Of a stretch of DNA of 64,000 nucleotides, positions 26,681 through 35,425 are shown in pieces. A model generated the notes under the pieces. That model had not been told where the DNA came from, did no database searches, and saw only the letters and a program-made list of their open reading frames with translations. A program made the translations under genes and the position numbers. The stretch covers positions 11,694 through 75,693 of the forward strand of contig CAKULV010000007.1 in NCBI GenBank assembly GCA_934667425.1. Direction: 5' to 3'. How positions within the stretch are numbered: position 1 is the first letter of the stretch; every line of letters begins with the position of its first letter. This DNA comes from an uncultured Kiritimatiellota bacterium (GTDB lineage Bacteria; Verrucomicrobiota; Kiritimatiellia; RFP12; UBA1067).

Positions 26681-28396
26681 ATGAAAGAGATAGCGCTGAG
26701 CGTTTTGACCGTAGCGGGCGGATTGGGTATATTTCTCCTTGGGATGAAGCATCTCTCCGAGGGCCTTCAGGCCGTTGCCGGGCAGGAACTCCGGCGATTC
26801 ATGGCACTTGCGACAACGCGGCGCATGGCGGGGGTGGGGACGGGGATAGTCTCCACGATCCTGGTGCAGTCCTCGTCCATCATCACGGTCATGCTCGTCG
26901 GGTTCGTGTCCTCCGGCCTCATGACGCTCCCCCAGGCAATAAACGTGATAATCGGCGCGAACATCGGCACCACCGCGACCGTGTGGATAGTGGCGTTCGC
27001 GCCGGACCCGCAGATACTTGGCCTTACCGGGATATTCATTGGCGGACTCCTCTACTTCTTTCCGGGATGCCTGTTCTTCTTCAGGCGCGAGACCGTCCAC
27101 AACGTTGGCCTGGCGATACTTGGGCTTGGCCTCGTGTTCCTCGGCATGTACTTCATGTCGAAGGGAGTGCTGCCGATACGGCAGAATCCGGACATACAGG
27201 CGGCATTCGCGCGGATGGGGGCGACGACCCTTGGCGGAGTTGCGCTTGTCGCGCTTGTCGCCGCAGGATTCACGGCGGTGATACAGAGTTCCGCCGCCGC
27301 GATCGCGATAGGCATGACCCTCGCCACGCAGCAGCTCATAACGTACGAGATGGCGATAGCGGTGCTTTTCGGCGCGAACATCGGTACGACGATGACCGCG
27401 TGGCTTGCCGCCATCGGCGGCACTGCGGCGGCGAAGCGCACCGCCCTGTCGCATACGCTCTCGAACGTGATAGGGTCGCTCATATTCCTGCCGTTCGTGC
27501 TGCCGATCCTGGTGCCGCTCGGCAAGTGGCTGTTCCCCCACTGGGATGTGGTGACGGAGACCGCGAAGGGCCCGATGCTTCTCGGAGTGATGGCCCCGAT
27601 CGCGGTCACGGACACGATCTTCTCGGTATTGCGCGGAGTGATTTTCTTCCCGTCCGTGAAGGCGTTCGCCGCACTGATCGAATGGCTCATCCCGCAGAAG
27701 GAGGAGGAGAAGCCTCACCTTTCCGCGCTGAAGCCGGTAGTGAAGCTCTCGCCGGTAATTGCCTGCGACCAGGCCCTCCTTGAGATACAGTTCATGCGCG
27801 ATTCCGACGTCGACCTGCTACACAGTGCGCGCAGGGTGATCTCGGACAAGCCAGACGAGAAGAACGAGCGGCACATATGCCATAGAGAGAACATTCTGGA
27901 CGATGTCCAGCGCGAAGTGACGGAATACCTCGGAAGCATCATGACGAAGCGGCTCCCGCAGGATGTCGCGGAACGCGCGCGGCGTCTGCTGCGGCTTACG
28001 GACGAGCTGGAGTCGATCTCCGACGAGGCCTCGCAGATACTCAAGGTCATGAAGCGGCTTCGCGGCAACGGGCAGCGCATATCGTGCGTGTCGGCGGCGC
28101 TGCTCCTGCAGGTGCATGACCGCGTGTTCGCATTCGCCGAGAAGGTGTCCCCGTGGATACGGTCGCCAAGGCCGCAGATAGACGTGGAGGCGGTCCAGCG
28201 GGAGTCTCGCGAGATACACGAGTTTATCCGCGACTGCCGCCGCACGCAGCTCGGTCGCATCGGGCCTGACGATCCAGATTCGCCGATGCGAGTGCTCTGC
28301 GAGCTGGACATGATAAACGCCTATGAGCGCGTACGTGCATACTACCTGAACATAGCGGAGACGCTTGCCGGAGGGAAGCAGCCAGCGTCTCGATAG
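26681..28396 (+). CDS. Na/Pi cotransporter family protein with PhoU-like C-terminal domain
   Basis: The protein has 571 residues. Two inverted Na/Pi-cotransporter repeats carry the QSSS/QSSA motifs (STILVQSSSIITVML and FTAVIQSSAAAIAIG), each followed by GANIGTT. The C-terminal ~210 residues are helical and PhoU-like (VTEYLGSIMTKRLPQDVAERARRLLR). The family imports phosphate with sodium or regulates phosphate flux. It lies 49 nt after uvrC, with AGGA before the ATG. A truncated copy of its first 30 codons lies upstream of uvrC. Confidence 0.93.
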   Translation: MKEIALSVLTVAGGLGIFLLGMKHLSEGLQAVAGQELRRFMALATTRRMAGVGTGIVSTILVQSSSIITVMLVGFVSSGLMTLPQAINVIIGANIGTTATVWIVAFAPDPQILGLTGIFIGGLLYFFPGCLFFFRRETVHNVGLAILGLGLVFLGMYFMSKGVLPIRQNPDIQAAFARMGATTLGGVALVALVAAGFTAVIQSSAAAIAIGMTLATQQLITYEMAIAVLFGANIGTTMTAWLAAIGGTAAAKRTALSHTLSNVIGSLIFLPFVLPILVPLGKWLFPHWDVVTETAKGPMLLGVMAPIAVTDTIFSVLRGVIFFPSVKAFAALIEWLIPQKEEEKPHLSALKPVVKLSPVIACDQALLEIQFMRDSDVDLLHSARRVISDKPDEKNERHICHRENILDDVQREVTEYLGSIMTKRLPQDVAERARRLLRLTDELESISDEASQILKVMKRLRGNGQRISCVSAALLLQVHDRVFAFAEKVSPWIRSPRPQIDVEAVQRESREIHEFIRDCRRTQLGRIGPDDPDSPMRVLCELDMINAYERVRAYYLNIAETLAGGKQPASR

Positions 28397-28400
28397 GCGG

Positions 28401-28429
28401 TTGATTTCGCCGATGGAATGGTATATAAT
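28401..28429 (+). promoter_or_regulatory. Promoter for the lipoprotein isomerase-dxr operon
   Basis: TTGATT at 28401-28406, a 17-nt spacer, then a perfect TATAAT at 28424-28429. A 44-nt leader follows, with AAAGGAG before the ATG. Confidence 0.7.
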
Positions 28430-28473
28430 CGACCGCATTTAGCGTAACTGTAAAATCAAAGGAGTTCCTTCAA

Positions 28474-29379
28474 ATGATTACACGGCGTGGATTCTTCGCC
28501 TCATCGTCCCTGGCCCTTCTCGCGGCCGGGTGCAAGTCTATGACCGGCGCTTGTGGCGGCTCTGCATCGGGGTGCGGCAAGGTTAAGTTCAAATTAGGAA
28601 TGGCCGGATATTCCTGCCACAGGCTCACGGCGGACGAGACCCTTGCGCTAATGAAGCGCCTCGACATGCACTACCTGTGCATCAAGGACTTCCATTTGCC
28701 GTTCTCCGCGACAGACATGGAGATCGCCGCGTTCAAGCAGAAGTGCGCCGATCACGGCGTGACGGGATACGGGCTCGGTCCGGTGTACATGGACACGAAG
28801 GATCAGGCCAGGAAGACCTTCGAGTTCGCGAAGCGGGTCGGCGTGAAGACCGTGGTGGGCGTTCCCTATGAGATGCGGGAACTCAACGGCAAGAAGGTGC
28901 GCTTCGAGTCCAGATCCCTTTGCGAACAGATCTCCGGCCTTTGCGGCGAGTATGATGTAAGGTACGCAATACACAACCACGGTCCGGACATCCCGTACCT
29001 GTTCCCCACCGGCGAGAAGTCCTGGAACATGGTCAAGGATCTAGATCCGCGCATGGGTCTCTGCCTTGACATCGGCCACGACTTCCGCGCGGGGGCCAAT
29101 CCAGCGGATTCCATCCGCCGTTTCCACACGCGCATCTACGACATGCACATCAAGAACGTGCTCTTCGACCCCAAGAAGAACCTCGCCGTCCCGATGCCGC
29201 GTGGAGGGATGGACATGTGGGAGGTAGTGAAGACCCTCGTCGATGTCGGGTACGACGGCTGCTGCTCGCTCGAGTACGAGTCCTTCCCCGATAAGGGCGT
29301 GAAGCCCGGGATAAAGGAGATGGAGGTCGCCGAGAGCGTCGGATACTTCAAGGGCCTCATGAAGGCTGTCGAGGGGTGA
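28474..29379 (+). CDS. Xylose-isomerase-like TIM-barrel lipoprotein with Tat signal
   Basis: The protein has 301 residues. The N-terminus ITRRGFFASSSLALLAAGC has a twin-arginine motif and a lipobox (Cys20), so the folded protein is likely exported and lipid-anchored. The rest is a sugar-phosphate isomerase/epimerase barrel: KFKLGMAGYSCHRL, HYLCIKDFHLPF, YAIHNHGPDIPYL, GLCLDIGHDFRAG, MHIKNVLF and CCSLEYESF give the usual His/Glu/Asp metal ligands. A close paralog without a signal lies at 51701. The substrate is probably a sugar or cyclitol released from a glycan. It overlaps dxr by 4 nt (GTGA). Confidence 0.85.
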   Translation: MITRRGFFASSSLALLAAGCKSMTGACGGSASGCGKVKFKLGMAGYSCHRLTADETLALMKRLDMHYLCIKDFHLPFSATDMEIAAFKQKCADHGVTGYGLGPVYMDTKDQARKTFEFAKRVGVKTVVGVPYEMRELNGKKVRFESRSLCEQISGLCGEYDVRYAIHNHGPDIPYLFPTGEKSWNMVKDLDPRMGLCLDIGHDFRAGANPADSIRRFHTRIYDMHIKNVLFDPKKNLAVPMPRGGMDMWEVVKTLVDVGYDGCCSLEYESFPDKGVKPGIKEMEVAESVGYFKGLMKAVEG

Positions 29380-30458
29380 AGCGGATAATCCTTCTCGGTG
29401 CGACCGGCTCAATCGGCAGAAGCGCATGCGACGTCGTGCGTACGCACCCGGACGAGTTTAGGGTCGTCGCGCTTGCGGTGAGGGACAGCCTCGCCGCAGC
29501 GTCTGTTCTCGGGGGAGAGTTCGGGGCAAGGGTGTATTCTGGCGAAGACGGCGCGTTGCGTGCCGTGGAGGAGAACGAGGCCGACATCGTGCTTGTGGCG
29601 ACCGTAGGGCTTTCCGGGCTTCGTCCGACCCTGGCGGCCATACGCAAGGGGATGTCCGTGGCGCTCGCGACGAAGGAGGTGATGGTCGCTGCCGGGGCTA
29701 TAGTGACGAGGGCTGCGGAAGAGCGAGGGACAGACATAATCCCCGTCGATTCCGAGCATTCGGCGATATTCCAGTGCCTTCAGGGCTGTGTCGGCATCGA
29801 TTGCGTATCGCGGCTCATCCTCACGGCGAGTGGCGGACCTTTCATCGATGGCCCCGCCGATCTCGATGCGGTTGCTCCCGAACAGGCCCTGAACCATCCG
29901 AGATGGAAGATGGGGCCGAAGGTGACCATAGACTCGGCCGGCATGATGAACAAGGGGTTCGAGGTGGTGGAGGCGCGATGGCTGTTCTCCATCCCGCCGG
30001 ACAGGATTGATGTTGTCGTCCACCCGGAGTCCATAGTGCATTCGCTTGTCGAGTTCAGCGATGGCGCCACGCTGGCGCAGCTTTCCCCGCCCGATATGCG
30101 TGTGCCGATACAGTATGCGTTTTCATGGCCGGCAAGGCTTCCCGCAACGCGGAAGCGGCTTGACCTGGCATCGGTCGGGGCGTTGACGTTCCGTGCGCCG
30201 GACGAGGAACGCTTCCCGGCGTTGCGGCTCGTGAAGGACGCATTGTGCGCCGGCGGAGCCAGGACTGCGGCGTTGAGCGCCGCCGATGAGATCGCGGTTG
30301 AACGGTTCCTTGCCGGAGATATCGGGTTCGGCGACATCGTCCGCCTTGTCTCTGACGTGACGGGCAAGGCTCCGGCCCGCGATCCGGATTCCGTGGAAGA
30401 GGTGTTCGAGATCGACCGTGTGGCGCGTGCGCAGGCACGAAACTGGAGACGCGGTTGA
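29376..30458 (+). CDS. dxr: 1-deoxy-D-xylulose 5-phosphate reductoisomerase
   Basis: The protein has 360 residues. It catalyses the NADPH-dependent conversion of DXP to MEP in non-mevalonate isoprenoid synthesis. Seen are the Rossmann ILLGATGSIGRSA, the metal and substrate motifs PVDSEHSAIFQCL, LTASGGPF, NHPRWKMGPKVTIDSAGMMNKG and VHPESIVHSLVEF. The usual ALANKES element reads ALATKEV here, a change next to the NADPH site. The start is GTG 29376, overlapping the preceding stop, so it is translationally coupled to an exported isomerase with no obvious pathway link. Confidence 0.95.
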   Translation: MKRIILLGATGSIGRSACDVVRTHPDEFRVVALAVRDSLAAASVLGGEFGARVYSGEDGALRAVEENEADIVLVATVGLSGLRPTLAAIRKGMSVALATKEVMVAAGAIVTRAAEERGTDIIPVDSEHSAIFQCLQGCVGIDCVSRLILTASGGPFIDGPADLDAVAPEQALNHPRWKMGPKVTIDSAGMMNKGFEVVEARWLFSIPPDRIDVVVHPESIVHSLVEFSDGATLAQLSPPDMRVPIQYAFSWPARLPATRKRLDLASVGALTFRAPDEERFPALRLVKDALCAGGARTAALSAADEIAVERFLAGDIGFGDIVRLVSDVTGKAPARDPDSVEEVFEIDRVARAQARNWRRG

Positions 30459-30468
30459 GCGATTTTTC

Positions 30469-30493
30469 GGTCGCGACAAGCGCGACCCTCCCG
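30469..30493 (+). repeat. Structured hairpin repeat, copy 2
   Basis: Stem GGTCGCG/CGCGACC, loop ACAAG, 3' flank CTCCCG. The loop and flank match the copy at 24649-24673 while both stem strands changed together. It lies just after dxr and may help end transcription. Confidence 0.65.
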
Positions 30494-30581
30494 TATGCGA
30501 TGAATGGGAGACGCAGGAAGCGGGAGTGCTGTTCCTCTCGTCCGGGAAATACTGGAAGTGACGGCAATCACGCCCAATATT

Positions 30582-30590
30582 TGCTATAAT
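30582..30590 (+). promoter_or_regulatory. Extended -10 promoter, near-leaderless
   Basis: TGCTATAAT ends 10 nt before the ATG at 30601. There is no Shine-Dalgarno sequence and no -35 match. Confidence 0.6.
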
Positions 30591-30600
30591 ACATGGGCAT

Positions 30601-32904
30601 ATGAAAAGCAAAAAGTTTTTGGTGGCTGCGGCATGCGTGTTTGCCGCAGCGGGTGTTTTCGCGGCGCATGATGGCGGCACTCCGCCATATCCAAACTTCG
30701 GTCTGCCAAGGGTGGAGGAGATGATGTTCCTCGTCCTACAGATCGGGGTCATCATATTTGCGGCCCGGTTGGGCGGCGCCATGGCCTCCCTGCTCAAGCT
30801 CCCGTCGATCCTCGGCGAGCTTGCCGCCGGTGTGGTGATAGGGCCGTGGGCCTTGGGAGGCATAGGCTTCGGTGACGGGATATTCGCTTCGGGACTCTTC
30901 CACGGCGCGGAGCTTCGCGCGATCGCGAAGGAGACCGGCCACATGTTCGACGCGACGTCCCCGGCCCTCTACGGCATCGCGACGCTCGCATCCGTGATTC
31001 TGCTCTTCCTTTCCGGACTCGAGACGAACCTGAAACTTTTTCTGCGCTATTCGTTCGTCGGCCTGATGGTCGGCCTTGGCGGCGTAATCGTCTCGTTCCT
31101 GTTCGGCGACCTCTGCGCCGTGTATCTCCTGCCCGAGTTCTTCGAGCATTTCTCGTACCTGAAGGGACTGCCGCTCGCGGAGGCGATGACGAAGGAGGCC
31201 CCCCTCTACATGGGCATCATGTCCACGGCGACGTCGGTCGGCATCACGGCGCGCATCCTCTCCGAGAAGAAGCAGATGGATTCCGAGGAAGGCGTCACGA
31301 TCATGGCCGGCGCCGTGATCGACGACGTACTCGGGCTCATCGTGCTTGCGATCGGCAACGGCATCATCGTGGCGAACCAAGCGGCGGCGAAGGTTGGCGG
31401 CGCGGCTGGCGCGATGGACTGGGGCGCCATCGGCCTTGTCGCGCTCAAGGCGTTCGGCGTGTGGCTCGGCGCTACGGCGATAGGCCTTCTCGCGGCGCGC
31501 TGGATCGCCAAGTTCCTGAAGGTGGCGTTCAAGAGTCCTGTGGTCATAGCGACGATGGCCTTCGGGCTGGCGCTTGTCCTTGCGGGCTTCTTCGAGTTCA
31601 TGGGCCTCGCGATGATCATCGGCGCGTACGTGATGGGTCTTGCGCTCTCGCGCACCGACCTGAAGCACCCGATCCAGGAGATGCTTACGCCCGTGTACAC
31701 GTTCCTCGTGCCGATCTTCTTCTGCTCGATGGGCATGATGGTGGATGTCACGGCGCTCTGCTCCAAGCCAGTCCTCGTCTTTGGAGGCATCTACACGGCG
31801 CTCGCCATCGCGGCGAAGGTTATCGGCTGCATGATCCCCTCGATTTTCTGCGGTTTCAACCTTCTGGGAGGCCTCCGCATCGGCGCGGGCATGGTGCCGC
31901 GCGGCGAAGTCGCGCTCATTATCGCGGGCCTTGGGCTGTCGAGCGGATTCCTCACGCAGGAGATCTTCGGCATCGGCATCCTCATGACGCTCGTCACCAC
32001 TGTCGTCGCGCCTCCGGCGCTCGTGGGGCTTTTCGCGCCTAAGGCGAAGGGGGTGCGCCATCCGAAGCCAAGCCACCACAATTCGCGGCCGGTCGTATTC
32101 GAGATGTCGTCGCCCGAAGTTGCGGCGCTCATGCTCGACAAGCTTGTCGCCGAGTTCCGCGAAGAGGGTTTCTTCACGTCCCTGCTCTCCAAGGAAGACA
32201 ACATCTGGGAAATCGCGATGGACAACATGGAGCTTTCGGTACAGCGCAAGGACAACACGATAATCGTCTCGTGCACTCCGTCCGAGGAGGCCATAGTGAT
32301 GACGGCGTGGACCGAGGTCGCCTCCGAGATGAACGACCTCGCTCGCCAGTTCTCCAAGCCGATACGGCGCGAGGACATAGACAGGATGATGCCGAACGGC
32401 GAAGCCGCGGCGGCCAAGGGACGGACGCACGTCAGCCGCCAGATGCGGCACTTCGTGATGCTCCCGAAGTTCAGGGCGTCGTCCAAGCGCGAGGCGATAG
32501 AGAAGATGATCGATGAGATCGCTGCGGCCTGCCCCAGCCAGATCAAGGACGCCAAGGCGGCCCTGGATGCCGTCATGCGCCGCGAGGCGTCGATGCCCAC
32601 CGGCCTCGACCACGGCATCGCGGTTCCGCATGGGCGCAGCTCCTCGGTCGAGGGCGTCGTCGGCGCCGTGGCCATCCTCGACAACGACGGTACGGCGAAC
32701 GGATGCATACCAGACTACGAGACCATCGACAATTCCCCGCTCTCGATCATAGTCCTCACCCTCGCAAACGACTCCACGCAGACGCCGTACCTGCAGCTCA
32801 TGGCTTTCATCAGCCGTGCGCTTCGGGCGGACAATGGGTACCTCGACCTGATGCGTTGCGGTACCGCCAGCGAGATGCGCAAGTTCTTCCGGGATTCCAA
32901 GTGA
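30601..32904 (+). CDS. CPA2-type cation:proton antiporter with C-terminal PTS EIIA domain
   Basis: The protein has 767 residues. An N-terminal signal-like helix is followed by about 12 membrane segments of the KefB/NapA class (LKLPSILGELAAGVVIGP, FLSGLETNLKLFLRYSF, GAVIDDVLGLIVLA with the ion-binding Asp pair, MVPRGEVALIIAGLGLSSGF). Residues about 490-600 are a soluble linker. Residues about 620-767 form a fructose/nitrogen-type EIIA domain with TGLDHGIAVPHGRSS; the His near residue 676 would be the phosphorylation site. The domain suggests phosphotransferase control of ion efflux. The next gene encodes a second EIIA-like domain. Confidence 0.9.
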   Translation: MKSKKFLVAAACVFAAAGVFAAHDGGTPPYPNFGLPRVEEMMFLVLQIGVIIFAARLGGAMASLLKLPSILGELAAGVVIGPWALGGIGFGDGIFASGLFHGAELRAIAKETGHMFDATSPALYGIATLASVILLFLSGLETNLKLFLRYSFVGLMVGLGGVIVSFLFGDLCAVYLLPEFFEHFSYLKGLPLAEAMTKEAPLYMGIMSTATSVGITARILSEKKQMDSEEGVTIMAGAVIDDVLGLIVLAIGNGIIVANQAAAKVGGAAGAMDWGAIGLVALKAFGVWLGATAIGLLAARWIAKFLKVAFKSPVVIATMAFGLALVLAGFFEFMGLAMIIGAYVMGLALSRTDLKHPIQEMLTPVYTFLVPIFFCSMGMMVDVTALCSKPVLVFGGIYTALAIAAKVIGCMIPSIFCGFNLLGGLRIGAGMVPRGEVALIIAGLGLSSGFLTQEIFGIGILMTLVTTVVAPPALVGLFAPKAKGVRHPKPSHHNSRPVVFEMSSPEVAALMLDKLVAEFREEGFFTSLLSKEDNIWEIAMDNMELSVQRKDNTIIVSCTPSEEAIVMTAWTEVASEMNDLARQFSKPIRREDIDRMMPNGEAAAAKGRTHVSRQMRHFVMLPKFRASSKREAIEKMIDEIAAACPSQIKDAKAALDAVMRREASMPTGLDHGIAVPHGRSSSVEGVVGAVAILDNDGTANGCIPDYETIDNSPLSIIVLTLANDSTQTPYLQLMAFISRALRADNGYLDLMRCGTASEMRKFFRDSK

Positions 32905-32925
32905 CGAAAACCACAGGGCAAACAC

Positions 32926-33783
32926 ATGGGGCAAAGCATGAAAGAGCAGCTTGATACGCTTAGGAGGATTCAGGACATATCCCTCGCCCGTGCCGAGTGC
33001 ATGGCCCATGGCGATTCTGCGCACGCGGAGCGGTTGGGCAAGGAGATCGCCGCACTTGCCGACACGCTCCAGCCTCGCATCCGCGAGCTGTATGGCAGGT
33101 TGAGCGCATCCAGGCCGCTCTTCATGGCGGCTCTGCACAACGGCAACTGTTCCGGGTGCGGCATGCTGGTGCCGGCAGCGGCGGTGCGCATGCTTCGCCT
33201 TGGCGAGCATCCGGTTACGTGCGCGACATGCGGCAGGCTGCTCTACGAAAACAAGGGGGCGGTCGCTTCGGCCCGTCAGCCCAACGTTGCGGAGAGCGAG
33301 GACGAGGTCTCGAAGGTGAAGGGCCTTGCGCGGTTCTCATCCGATGCGCTGATGGTTCCCTGCATGGAGGCGAAGACCCCGCAGGAGGCGATAAGGCAGC
33401 TCGCGCATGCAATGGCCGAAAACGGATATGTCTCGGATGGCGAGGAGCTTACGAGGCTCGCGCTTGAGCGCGAAGCGCTGCTTTCCACCCGCATGAACGA
33501 CGGAACCGCCGTTCCGCACGTGCGTGGCGTGGAGGGAGGCTCCTTGACGTTTTCCCTTGGGGTCCTGCCGGAAGGCATCGTCTGGGACGATTCGGGGGAG
33601 AAGGTCAACTTTGTCGTCCTTTCGGCGATCCCGAGCGCAGGTTCCGCGTTCTTCATGAAGCTGATGGCAGACCTGATGGCGGCCTTCCGCCGCAAGTCGT
33701 GCAGGGCAGATCTGATTGCCGCCAAGGATTCCGCAACCCTTTGGCGTACGCTCGTAAACGCAACGAAGCGTGTCATCCGCTGA
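32926..33783 (+). CDS. Coiled-coil zinc-ribbon protein fused to an EIIA-like domain
   Basis: The protein has 285 residues. Residues 1-60 are helical and coiled-coil-like. A four-Cys ribbon follows (NCSGCGML and TCATCGRLL), as in the CT398-type proteins. Residues about 135-285 form an EIIA (fructose/nitrogen type) domain with TRMNDGTAVPHVRG (His about residue 198) and GVLPEGIVWDDSG. It lies 21 nt after the antiporter. It may sense or relay phosphate in a PTS-Ntr-like circuit to the antiporter. The start is ATG 32926; ATG 32938 is also possible. Confidence 0.75.
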   Translation: MGQSMKEQLDTLRRIQDISLARAECMAHGDSAHAERLGKEIAALADTLQPRIRELYGRLSASRPLFMAALHNGNCSGCGMLVPAAAVRMLRLGEHPVTCATCGRLLYENKGAVASARQPNVAESEDEVSKVKGLARFSSDALMVPCMEAKTPQEAIRQLAHAMAENGYVSDGEELTRLALEREALLSTRMNDGTAVPHVRGVEGGSLTFSLGVLPEGIVWDDSGEKVNFVVLSAIPSAGSAFFMKLMADLMAAFRRKSCRADLIAAKDSATLWRTLVNATKRVIR

Positions 33784-33787
33784 ACTA

Positions 33788-33796
33788 TGGTATAAT
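33788..33796 (+). promoter_or_regulatory. Extended -10 promoter, near-leaderless
   Basis: TGGTATAAT ends 10 nt before the ATG at 33807, with no Shine-Dalgarno sequence. Confidence 0.6.
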
Positions 33797-33806
33797 GGCG
33801 TCTCAT

Positions 33807-34880
33807 ATGCGCGGACAATCCTTCAGATTCCTGTTTACGGCCATCCTGATCGTGGCTTCGGTGTGTTCTTCGGTTGCTCAGTCGCAGCGTGTCGCCGGGT
33901 CTGGCGACGGGGCTGGATCCCCATGGGCGACCGACCAGTATCCTGGCTTTGACGGGCTGGATGACCTGCCTGTTCCCGAAAAGAAGGACAAGGGATGGCT
34001 GTGGCGCTGGTTCGGGATAGGCAAGCCGGCCCGAGAGTCGGCCATGCTCCAGCTGCAGTGGGCGCAGAAGCAGGAGCAGGACGGGGATTTCAAGGGAGCG
34101 GCGAAGTCGTACGACGCGCTTGTCCGCGAATGGCCCGCGTCACCGGAGGCGTCCAAGGCCCAGTTCCTGCTGGCATATCTTCTTGAGACGAAGCTTTTCG
34201 AGTACGATTCGGCCTTTGAGGAGTTTTCGTATCTCCTTGATTTCTATCCCCGGGGCTGCCCGTACGCGAATGTCGTTGCCGAACAGTACAAGCTGGTGAA
34301 CCTGATGCTCGACACACGGCGCACGTTCTTCGGGATGAGCTTCACAGGCAATCGCGAACTGCGACAGGGCTATGAGCAGGTTGTCCGCCGCGCACCGGGC
34401 GCGGATTACGTTCCCGCTGCGATGCTCAAGATAGCCGACCTGCGAGAACAGGATCTCGCCTACGAGGAGGCGGTAAAGGTGTACGCCACTCTGCGCAGCC
34501 GCTATCCCGGCACAAAGGAGGCGCGTCAGGCCCTGTATCTCGAAGCGAAGGCCCGGATGTGGCTCGTGCGCAGGCTCGCGTACAACCTTCCGCGCTGCCA
34601 GGATACCGAGAGCTACCTTAAGCTTGCGTTGAGGAAGGATCCGAGCCATCCTAACGTGGAAGAGATGCGCGGATGGCTGAAGGAACTCCGCGAGTACATC
34701 GCGGAGGATGCTTGGGTCCGCGCAAGGTTCTACGATACGAAGCAGCGCACGGGTCACGCCGCCGCCGCGTCATACCGGAAGTTCCTTTCGGAATACCCGG
34801 ATTCCTCGCATGCCGAAGAGGCTCGCCTGTGCATTCAGGCGCTGGAGTCCACACAGAAAAAAGAAGGGTCTGTCGAATGA
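33807..34880 (+). CDS. BamD-like tetratricopeptide periplasmic protein
   Basis: The protein has 357 residues with a signal peptide (FRFLFTAILIVASVCSSVAQ). Its TPR-type repeats match the BamD/YfiO pattern: GDFKGAAKSYDALVREWPASPEASKAQFLLAYLLE, then YDSAFEEFSYLLDFYP and AAASYRKFLSEYPDSSHAEEARL. BamD is an essential part of the outer-membrane beta-barrel assembly machine. Unlike classic BamD there is no clean lipobox, since VASVC has Val at -1. The first start codon in frame after the promoter is ATG 33807. It overlaps the LptE-like gene by ATGA, so the two envelope-assembly proteins are made together. Confidence 0.8.
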   Translation: MRGQSFRFLFTAILIVASVCSSVAQSQRVAGSGDGAGSPWATDQYPGFDGLDDLPVPEKKDKGWLWRWFGIGKPARESAMLQLQWAQKQEQDGDFKGAAKSYDALVREWPASPEASKAQFLLAYLLETKLFEYDSAFEEFSYLLDFYPRGCPYANVVAEQYKLVNLMLDTRRTFFGMSFTGNRELRQGYEQVVRRAPGADYVPAAMLKIADLREQDLAYEEAVKVYATLRSRYPGTKEARQALYLEAKARMWLVRRLAYNLPRCQDTESYLKLALRKDPSHPNVEEMRGWLKELREYIAEDAWVRARFYDTKQRTGHAAAASYRKFLSEYPDSSHAEEARLCIQALESTQKKEGSVE

Positions 34881-35425
34881 AGAAGGCATTTGCGGTTGCG
34901 GCGCTGTGCGCCATGGCATTGTTGTCGGGATGTGCCAGCTACACATGGGGGACATCCTTGCCCGCGGATTATCGCACGGTCTCCGTACCTGTCTTCGAGA
35001 ACATGACCGAAGTGTCGGGGTTGGGCCCGATGGTGTCCCAATATACGCTGCGCGAATTTCAGCGGGAAGGTACGTTCCGGGTGACGCGTCCGTCCGATGC
35101 CGCCATTGAGGTGCAGGGCGTGCTCAAGCACATGTCGCGCGAAGGCGTGGCGTATGACCGCGGGCGCGGGATGCGCGTCTCTGAATACCGTTACACGATC
35201 GTTGCCGAGGTGACGTTCATAGACAAGAGGAACGGCAAGGTGCTTCTCGACCGCAAGGCGTTTACCGGCGAGACTACGTTCCTTACGAACAACGACCTTC
35301 TTACCGGGCAGAAGAATGCGGCCGCCCGCATCGCGAACGACATCGCGCGCCAGGTCGTGAACGAGGCGCTCGCCCTCAATCCGGGCGACCGCAGCAAGGG
35401 CGTGGTTGAAGGCGTTCAGAAGTGA
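34877..35425 (+). CDS. LptE-like LPS-assembly lipoprotein
   Basis: The protein has 182 residues. Lipoprotein signal MKKAFAVAALCAMALLSGC (Cys19) is followed by the LptE-type start YTWGTSLPADYRTVSVPVFENMT, and later LREFQREGTFRV and VEVQGVLKH-like strands. LptE plugs the LptD barrel that inserts LPS into the outer membrane. This supports an LPS-bearing cell envelope, consistent with the O-antigen-type locus downstream. It is translationally coupled to the BamD-like gene. Confidence 0.8.
   Translation: MKKAFAVAALCAMALLSGCASYTWGTSLPADYRTVSVPVFENMTEVSGLGPMVSQYTLREFQREGTFRVTRPSDAAIEVQGVLKHMSREGVAYDRGRGMRVSEYRYTIVAEVTFIDKRNGKVLLDRKAFTGETTFLTNNDLLTGQKNAAARIANDIARQVVNEALALNPGDRSKGVVEGVQK

Noticed and set aside
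26591..27718. 375-residue minus-strand frame opposite the Na/Pi symporter
   Set aside because: Shadow of a gene with clear QSSS and GANIGTT motifs.
30736..33210. 824-residue minus-strand frame opposite the antiporter
   Set aside because: Composition is His/Arg-rich and featureless; the plus-strand gene has membrane segments and motifs.
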